Assembly (NCBI GenBank): GCA_026008535.1
Contig: BRKX01000007.1
Span: 60,129,001-60,193,000 of the forward strand
Direction of reading: 5' to 3'
Origin: Perilla frutescens
Lineage: Eukaryota; Streptophyta; Magnoliopsida; Lamiales; Lamiaceae
DNA: 64,000 nucleotides
Shown: positions 56,678-64,000 of the stretch, in pieces
How the letters are laid out: each line of letters begins with the position of its first letter
Position numbering within the stretch: the stretch's first letter is position 1
Notes under the pieces: generated by a model
Database searches by the model: none
Told to the model about the DNA's origin: nothing
Seen by the model: only the letters and a program-made list of their open reading frames with translations
Made by a program: the position numbers and the translations under genes

Positions 56678-57428
56678 ACGTGTGAATCAGAGTTTAAAAA
56701 TACTCTGCCAAAAAGAATCCTTCGCCTATACAACTTTCGCATATACAAGCAAGAACTTTTCTTTCTCCCTCCCACTCAAGCATAAGTTCAGCATTTGATA
56801 GAAACTGCGAGAGTCCAACTGAGAAGAAGAAATTCACAGAGTCAAGATAATAAGCCAGCTGTTGACAATCCAGCCAGGCAAGCCTTCTCAGCTTCAGCTA
56901 TACAACGATGAACTACCCAGCTCAATTGAAGGAGCACATCAGTTGATACTATCTGTTCAAGACTAACCTCTTGAAGATCGAAAGAGATCTAAAACCTTGT
57001 AAAGATGACAATAGCACCTACCTTCCTAGCGAGTAGTTAGGGACTTCAAGTATGAGCTGTCAGACTGCTGAGGTAGCAAGTTACCAGGTTCAGCCAACTG
57101 TCCTTCATTGTATAATTTATAAAGAAACTTAAGTTATATAGTGAAGTTGCCCTTCTGCGGAAGGAAGATAGGACGTAGAAGTTTGAGACTTCAAACCTCT
57201 ATAAATCGCTTGTGTGTTGTACTATTTTGGTTATAGCATATCTTTGAACTGCACACAATATCACACAAGCCGCACTCAAACTGTCTTAACTGATCAATAA
57301 GTTTGTGCATAAATAAGTTTTACTAAGCGAGTCAAAGGGCCCTGTTATTCCGCATTTGAAGTAAAAAGTTTTAATCAGTTTATTCATCCCCCCTCTAAAC
57401 TGATATTGACTCGCCCGGGACCAACAAG

Positions 57429-57440
57429 TGGTATCAGAGC
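57429..57440 (+). other. Primer binding site of Copia-B
   Basis: TGGTATCAGAGC, two bases after the LTR end; complementary to initiator tRNA-Met. Confidence 0.9.
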
Positions 57441-57514
57441 GGTTGATTCTAAGGATCAGCCATTTTTGCAGATCAACTGAATCAGATCTACTTATTTGTG
57501 CTAACATTTCAGCT

Positions 57515-59028
57515 ATGGGAAACCATAAGCTACCTTTTTTTTCAGTTGAGAATTATGATAACTGGAGCAGGAGAATGAAGGCTCATCTCTGCTCAATTCA
57601 TGAGAATATGTGGGAAGTCATCGAAGATGGCCCAATTATCATCATGATGGATAATGATACTCACATAGTTGATATCAATCAACCGGCAAGGATTCCAAAG
57701 CCAACTAATCTTCTCACCAGTGAAGAGAAGAAGCTAAAAAATCTAGAGTTCGTTGCTCAAGCCGCATTATTCCAAACTCTAGATGAAGACAGAATAAAGG
57801 ACACAAAGAACTGCATAACTGTCAAGGAGATATGGGACCTACTAGCAGATCTATGCAAAGAGTCCAAAGCCATTAAAGCAAACAAGCTCCAACTGGCAGT
57901 TGACAGATATGAATCCTTCAAAATGCAGCCAGAGGAGTCCATCTCAAGCCTTGAAACCAGATTTCTGGGGATCATCAGTGAGATGAACAACCTCGGGAGA
58001 AGTTATCCTAATTCTGAGATGAATTCTAAGATATTGGATAATCTTACTGAAGAATGAGATATGAAAGTGATAGCTACAAAGGAATCAAGAAATCTAAATA
58101 GCATCACTCCAAGGGAACTATTTGGTTCTCTCAAAGCTCATGAGTACAGTCTAAACCGAAAGAAGAAAGCATCAACATCGTCAGCTCAAGATGCAGCTTT
58201 CTACGGTGAAAGGAACTGGTTTAGAGACACTCGAGGAAGGAACAAATTCCGACCTAGGAGCTCACTAGCCAAAGAAAATCAAGGCGGATCTTCAACTGAA
58301 CGAAAAAGAGAAGCAACTGAAAAGAAGGAGAATCTAACTGAAGACATCAACGATCAAATCCAATCAGTCACTAGGTTGCTAGAGAAGTTGAAGAGAGTTC
58401 GGGATAAACAATCAGTTCCACCTCAAACTGATGAAATCCCAAAAGATGAGAGAACTCATTAACCAGCTGAAGGGCCAGCTGAACCATTCAGGGGTAGCAA
58501 CTGAAATCTTGGAGGATGTTTTCACTCCCACAAACAAGGACATTACAGATTTGAATGTCCAGAACTCCCTGAAGACAAGAAAGACAAGGTTAGGAGAAGC
58601 TTCTTCAAAAGGAAAGCAATGGTTGCAAATTATGAAAATCCTATGCTAGACGATTCAGACTATCCATCTGGAATTGATTCTGATGGCTACAGCTCAGATG
58701 ATGAAGCGCTATTTTGCCTCATGGCTGACAATGATGAAGAGGTTAGTATAGCTGATTCTCAAACCTCCTTCTATCATATTAATGAAGCAACTGTTTCTAG
58801 CAATGAACTTGACATGAAACTTATGATGCTAGAAGATCAATTAGCTTCAATATCCTGCTTGCATGTTGAACTGAAAGATGAAAATGATGAACTGATAAAT
58901 AAAGTTAGAAAACTGAGCATTAATCATGAAAGGTTGAATTATCTTGAGTCTCAGTTTATAGAATTTGAGAAATTGAAATTGGGAACTGCTGATCTAGAGG
59001 CTGAAAATCAAAAACTCAAGCAAGAGAT
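57515..59028 (+). pseudogene. Copia-B gag, broken by stops and an insertion
   Basis: Start at ATG 57515 (MGNHKLPFFSVENYDNWSRR), typical of plant copia gag with the NYDNWSRRMKAHL motif. Then come KEIWDLLADLCKES and ESISSLETRFLGIISEMNNL. A TGA at 58055-58057 falls where Trp is expected (LTEE-stop-DMKV). The frame resumes from 58061, with a second stop near 58460 and another soon after. A zinc-knuckle-like CFHSHKQGHYRFEC has Ser at the second Cys position. From 58619 an acidic segment leads into a coiled coil (LEDQLASISCLHVELKDEND, KLSINHERLNYLESQF). All pieces share one frame. It ends at the Athila LTR at 59029. The protein would be the particle-forming Gag. Confidence 0.87.
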
Positions 59029-60609
59029 TGACGCGCGGTCGTTTCGCGCTCAAAATGAATTTGTATGCTCCTGTGCCCACAGCGAGCGTAGCTAGCTATG
59101 AGTAAGGGTCGATCCCACAGAGAGATGATGCGATCTTACTTTCGAGTCACCAATCACAAAAGGGGGTTTGGTACCGTGGTCACAACAATGGAAATTAAAT
59201 CTGCAAAAATAAACTAAAGAGATATCAAATAATAAAAGGTTCCGGAACTTGAACTAGAATCCAGTTTAACTTATACTCACTCGATCATGGGCACAGCGAT
59301 TTTCCTACACAATTAAATCACCCAGTTATGGAGACCGGATTCCTCGCTGCGTCTTCTTATTCATCCGTTCAGATTAGGTTTAAAGGTGATTCCTCGTCCA
59401 TTAAACCCCTAAACTATCACCCACCCCCCGGTTCCCCAAAGAGATGTAAATGAATAGGAAGTAGTGTGCCCTAGACGAACCCAAGTTTACTGTGTTTACT
59501 GATTCCTCGTGTGCCCACAGCAACCCACCGATTTCCCAGTTACCGTTTGAATTAACACACAGTCACGATTCGCTAATCCAATTAACCCTGGTGTGCCTTC
59601 TACAACTAAAGAGTGATCAGTCACATTAGTTATATTAAACTCACGCTCACTAGGAATAAGAACAAAAATCAGCAGAAACCTAATCGTGCAGTAATGTGCC
59701 CACACGGCCTCACCAGTATTTAAGTGTTTTGTTAAACCTTCATCTTTAGTTCAAATTCCGGAATATAGATCTAGCTACTCATACTATAAAGAACTGTAAA
59801 TACATAAATTACAGACATGATAAAAAGGAAAAACTTACTGGAATTGAATAGAAACTCGTCCAACACCAACGATGAACAGCAACAACATTAAATATAAATC
59901 CTAACCTCTGTGGGCATAAGGCCCCAGATTGTCTTGCTGCCGGAGCAGCGTTAAAACTAAACTAATGGCGAAAGTAAAAGTGCAGAAAATTGATATGGTA
60001 CGAAGTGTTATTTTCTAACAATCAAAACTAGTATTTTAAAAGAGTACAAAGATCGAATCCAAATCCCCAAAAATGAGGAGTCTTCAATATCTGCCGGATT
60101 CGCTATGTCCCGCTGGAATATGCCTGTATAAGGAAACTTCCTTATCTGTTGGATCTCTGTGCCCACTGGAATCTGCCTGTATAAGGAAACTTCCTTAGGT
60201 GGTGGAATGCATCCCGTTATTTTAGGGACGCCATCCCTATCTTCCAAATTTCTTCCCAAGAGTCCACCTATGAACAATCTTTCCTTCTTCTATTCAGATT
60301 TCGATATCAATCAAGTTCCAACGCTAACTTTGTCTTCTTTCAACAGAATCTCGCTTTTTCCGGGAATGCCCTCTTCACTGCCTCTTCTGAATCTGTGCGA
60401 GTACTGTGGGCACGACATCTTCTGCTCAGGTCTAATATGCCCATTTCATCGATTTCAGTCAAATTGAGGCCAAAATGCCTCTTTCGCCAGATTTCACTCT
60501 TGTCATGCCCAAACCACTTTCCTGGTTCTTTTCCGACACAAAAGACACTAAAAAAGACATTTAGAGCGACTAAAATGCCCAGAAAAACACGAAATAAATG
60601 GACTTATCA
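59029..60609 (-). mobile_element. Athila-type 3' LTR
   Basis: On the minus strand it starts TGATAAGTCCATTTATTT (60609) and ends near GCGAAACGACCGCGCGTCA (59029). TG..CA ends are present. It is unusually rich in the word TGTGCCCAC in both orientations (see findings). Frames at 59496-60625 are scattered and have no protein features. Confidence 0.75.
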
Positions 60610-62284
60610 CACCCACACACTTTAGTCATGATTGTCCTCAAGCATGGGGTACGAAGAACCCAGAAAAAGAAAAATAAAAAAGGAAAAGAAAAAGAAACAG
60701 ACACGAAAACAAAACAAAACATGCAACCCGCTAATCCGTGTGGGCACAGCGTTTTAACAACCAACTTTTCCAATTAATTGCATAATCAGCATGCCCTAGC
60801 AAGTCAAAATTGAATTGGGCGTATAGGTCCTCCCATACTCTCTTCACACAGTGTTTAGGTTTAGTGTTTACACTCAAATTCATTCATTCTATACTTATTC
60901 ATTCCATAAGCTTGCTAGTGCTCTTTCTTCAATTTCATTAAGTAGAAAAATGCATAAATATCAAAAGGACTTTTATGGGCTGTAATGGGGCTCTTTAGGT
61001 AAGGTGGGGTTCTTTTGGTATTGGGCTAAAACTCTCAGAAGCGTTCACTGGACATACCACCATTTATTTTCAACTTACTTCCTCATGCCCTCATTTATCG
61101 TTCAGATTACAGATTTTTCATCATGGGCATTCTGAACATTCAGACTAGGGGGAATTTATTCTTTTTTGTTTTTCCTTTTTTTTTGAATTTTTTTTTTCGT
61201 TCCCCCTATCTTTCTTCTTGCATTTTCAATTCTTCAAAACCGTCCAGAGACTCCTTTTACTTCTGGTTTTTGTAATGCCCTGGCTTTATATAGTGAGGTA
61301 TATCAACAAAACTGCCAGGGCAATTTATTGGCTCAAAAAGGGCTGCAAAGCTGTGTCAAAGGTTGGTTTTTATTTGGCTTAGTGGGCTCAAGCAAGAAAA
61401 TGCCTAAATCATCTACACATGCATTTTAAACTTTCTGATTTTAAAGTAGAGCAAAAGCAAGTTCTAGAAATTCTAAGCACAGAATGTACACACATGAAAA
61501 GAGAATGCTGTAAAATGGGCATAACAGCGCAGGCTCAAATCTCACCAGGTTAATGCTTAACTCATTCATCATCGCTTTTAGTGTTGGCATGCTGACTCGA
61601 TTAGCAAATTTATTACATTCACAAACCAGAAACTAGTGCTCCTCAAATTTTAACAGATAGCATGCTGACTCAAACGACCCACCAACACACTTTGCACAAA
61701 GCAAAGTGTTCAAACAGACTCAACAATAAAAGATAACAACCCAAATGCCCCCACCCATACACTTTTCTTAAGGCAAAGTAGGTAGAATAAGGGCGACACC
61801 AAAAAACAATGAAAATCAAAAGAACATAAAAAGAAAAGGAATTGAACCAGGTTGGTGGATGTCGAGTAAGTGAAACCAACATATTTGAAATATGCGGTAA
61901 AGGCTTGCTCAATCTTCCTCAAGAGGGTATCAACAGTCTGATACAGGGCATTCTCCATGCTATCCAGCCTCTTCATGGTCATTCTGGCACCATCTCTTCT
62001 TGATGTGCCCTTCCGTCTGGTGTCTTCCTGCTTGTCCCTATAGAAAATGAGAACAGAATGCTCGAAGGGTCTGCCTTCGGCACAAAAGAAATAGGGTTGC
62101 TCTCCTCTCATCCTCAACTACATCTTGCATTTTTTTTTCAGACAGATAATAGAAAAACTCTCCTAGTCTAGTTTGATAAATCATAAAAACACTTATTAAA
62201 ATTACTGAAAAAGAAATAAATTAAAAACCTGGGTTGCCTCCCAGTAGCGCCCTAGTTACTGTCGTGGGCACGACACCTTCCAAT
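60610..62284 (-). other. Athila region between pol and 3' LTR, mostly non-coding
   Basis: Next to the LTR the minus strand has a purine-rich GTGTGTGGGTG that may be the polypurine tract. One open segment at 61710-62117 (minus, 135 residues: MRMRGEQPYFFCAEGRPFEH, then KRLDSMENALYQTVDTL) could be a remnant of the extra ORF of Athila elements, but I recognise no domain. The rest, including T-rich runs near 61170, has no gene. Confidence 0.45.
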
Positions 62285-63685
62285 TCAAATATAGATGGGC
62301 TCCACGAGCCAGACCAGTCTGACATCCTGGTCTGTGTGCCCCAGGTAAGGTTTCAATCTGTGGCCATTAACCTTGAAACGCCCTCCAGTATCTGGATTCT
62401 TCAGCTCAACTGCTCCATTGGGGCATTCTGCGTACACTTCAAATGGACCAACCCACTTGGTCCTCAGATTTCCTCCCATCAATTTAAACCTTGAATGGTA
62501 CAAAAGAACCTTTTGCCCCGGAGTGAAGCTCTTCCTTCTAATCACTTGATCATGGAGCCTCTTCATTTTTTCCTTGTAAAGAACAGCATTGTCATAGGCC
62601 TCCATCCTCATCTCTTCCAGTTCTTGAATCTGAATTTTTCTGAAATGCCCAGCTGCATCCTTGTCCATGTTCAGCTTCTGTAATGCCTATCGTGTCTTGT
62701 ATTCCAGCTCTACCGACAAATGACAGCATTTCCCAAATAGCATCCTATATGGAGATATCCCGATTGGGGCTTTGAAAGCAGTTCGGTATGCCCACAGTGC
62801 ATCATCCAGATGTTGACTCCAATCCTTTCGACTTGGATTAACTACCTTCCCAAGAATGGCTTTAATTTCTCGATTTGAGACTTCAGCTTGGCCATTCGCT
62901 TGTGGGCGATAGGCTGTTGTCACCCGGTGATTCACTCCATATTTCTTCAATAATTTTTCCAGGGTTTGGTTGCAAAAATGTGTTCCTTGATCGCTGATGA
63001 TGGACCTGGGCACACCAAACCGGCTGAAAATATGAGATTTCAGAAATGCGGCCACTACTCTTGCATCATTGGTAGGAGTAGCCTTTGCTTCCACCCATTT
63101 GGACACATAATCAACTGCCAGGATGATGTAATGGTTCCCCCTTGAGTTTGCGAGGGGTCCCATGAAATCCATTCCCCAAACATCGAAAATTTCTACTGGC
63201 ATGATGGGTGTCATGGGCATTTCGTTCCTCCTTGTGATGTTCCCAACTCTCTGGCACTGATCACATCTCTTGCATACGTTGTGGGCATCCTTGAAAATCG
63301 TGGGCCAAAAGAACCCACAGTCCAGAATTCTTCTTGCTGTTCGGTTTGGTCCGAAATGCCCTCCGCAAGCAAAGTTATGGCAATGCTTCAAAATATCCTC
63401 AATTTCATTATCAGGGACACATCTTCTTATGATCTGATCAGCACACCTCTTCCATAGAATAGGACTGTCCCATGCATAAAACTTGCTCTCATGCCTCAGT
63501 TCATTCTTTTGGTACCTCGAGTACCCAATTGGCAGCTCTCCAGACTCTAAAAAGTTTACTATATCTGCATACCAGGGCTCTCGTGTGCCCCATGCTGAGT
63601 ACAGATGCTCATCAGGGAAGTGATCCGTAATGGACATTGCATCGTCTTTTTCATTCATCACCCGGCTTAGATGATCAGCTACCAA
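62285..63685 (-). pseudogene. Athila-type integrase, one nonsense mutation
   Basis: The zinc region has His residues in HCHNFACGGHFGPNRTARR and Cys in NVCKRCDQCQRVG. The core has Asp in VWGMDFMGPLANSRGN, Asp in SIISDQGTHFCNQ, Glu in ANGQAEVSNREIK, followed by DDALWAYRTAFKAPIGISPY. A TAG at 62687-62689 replaces the Trp expected before ALQKLNMD. The same frame then continues to 62285 with KVLLYHSRFKLMGGNLRTKW (GPF/Y-like region) and the C-terminal tail. The catalytic residues are intact, and the single stop would remove the C-terminal domain. Open toward RNase H at its N-terminus. Confidence 0.9.
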
Positions 63686-64000
63686 GTTCTGTGCCCCACT
63701 CTTATCTTTTATCTCGACATCAAACTCCTACAAGAGCAGGATCCATCTAATTAGTCTCGGCTTTGTCTCCTTCTTGGCCATCAAGTGCCATAGGGCACCG
63801 TGATCTGTGTAAACAATGCTCTTCGTGCCCAAGAGATAGGACCGAAACTTCTCGAATGCAAAAACTACTGCTAGCAGCTCCTTCTCAGTAGTGGTGTAAT
63901 GACACTGTGCCCCATTCAGAGTTTTGGAAGCATAGTAAATTACATGGTTTTCTTTTCGTCTTTTCTAACCCAGTACAGCGCCCACAGCGTAGCCACTGGC
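63686..64000 (-). pseudogene. Athila-type RT/RNase H end, cut by the window
   Basis: Minus strand, same frame as the integrase: ENHVIYYASKTLNGAQCHYT, KELLAVVFAFEKFRSYLLG, VYTDHGALWHLMAKKE, then a TAG near 63729, then EFDVEIKDKSGAQNLVADHL. Another TAG near 63969 interrupts the start. These are RNase H motifs of gypsy elements. The RT proper lies outside the window. Confidence 0.87.

Larger units (their letters stand above)
55612..57426 (+). mobile_element. Copia-B 5' LTR
   Basis: 1815 bp, from TGTTAGGAAAAACTATC to CCCGGGACCAACA, followed by a PBS. Contains a minisatellite (56074-56435) and a TATA box. Frames inside (56351-56533, 57286-57507 minus) are not supported as genes. Confidence 0.85.
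55612..59028 (+). mobile_element. Copia-B: LTR, PBS and gag, then interrupted
   Basis: A copia element in plus orientation: LTR 55612-57426, PBS 57429, gag from 57515 to 59028, where an Athila-type element is inserted. Left flank CGCCC (55607-55611) should be the target duplicate; its partner is outside the window. The pol would lie beyond 64000. It differs from Copia-1/A in LTR and gag. Confidence 0.85.
59029..64000 (-). mobile_element. Athila-type gypsy element, partial
   Basis: Minus strand: 3' LTR 59029-60609, a 3' untranslated or ORF remnant region 60610-62284, integrase and RNase H to the window end. The integrase sequence and the long segment between pol and 3' LTR, where Athila elements may carry an extra reading frame, point to the Athila lineage. 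It is inserted in the Copia-B gag. GAGAT (59024-59028) is the expected target duplicate; its partner is beyond 64000. Confidence 0.87.

Noticed and set aside
61710..62117. A confident envelope-like gene of the Athila element
   Set aside because: Position fits, but no signal peptide, membrane helix or recognisable motif; kept only as a possible ORF remnant.

Overview
This window is eudicot nuclear DNA made almost entirely of nested transposable elements. I find no intact host gene. The evidence for a plant is the mix of families: Ty1/copia, chromovirus-type Ty3/gypsy, Athila-type gypsy, FAR1-related Mutator-like (MULE), PIF/Harbinger and CACTA elements. Captured plant gene pieces agree: the N-terminus of a CC-type NLR resistance gene, and exons of a plant methylmalonate-semialdehyde dehydrogenase (ALDH6B). 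The species cannot be fixed from this.

Layout. 1-2371: the 3' end of a copia element (Copia-1, plus) with its LTR. 2372-5645: fossil LTR fragments, interrupted by a 1.35-kb PIF/Harbinger element (3341-4692, TSD TAA) that carries the NLR fragment. About 6130-29671: a row of elements separated by (TA)n tracts. E0 is an undefined right end near 7809, E1 and E2 are MITEs, E3 is a 5-kb MULE derivative, and E4 holds a long FAR1/MULE transposase gene. E3 carries a 1.07-kb solo LTR (12266-13331, TSD ACAAC). E4 is broken by a copia solo LTR (16593-18037, minus, TSD GATAC) and by Gypsy-A (about 18231-28502, minus). E4 is cut off at 29671.

29672-51888: Gypsy-C (plus), a very old gypsy element. Its 3.4-kb 5' LTR contains a tandem array with tRNA-like A and B boxes and was hit by a CACTA element (31089-36489, TSD TAT) carrying the ALDH6B exons. 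Its coding region was hit by Gypsy-B (41089-49789, minus, TSD GATGC). 51889-55611: Copia-A (minus), truncated in its reverse transcriptase and split by another copia solo LTR (53930-55368). 55612-59028: Copia-B (plus), with LTR, primer binding site and gag. 59029-64000: an Athila-type gypsy element (minus) inserted in the Copia-B gag and running off the window.

How it works together. Every protein-coding element is broken by stops, frameshifts, deletions or insertions. In Gypsy-A the protease and reverse transcriptase active-site Asp codons both read Asn, and so does one RT Asp codon in Copia-A. The observations most worth following are the MULE cluster tied to TA microsatellites, its shared GTGCTAAAA words, the two gene-capture events, and the periodic A/B-box array in the Gypsy-C LTR.
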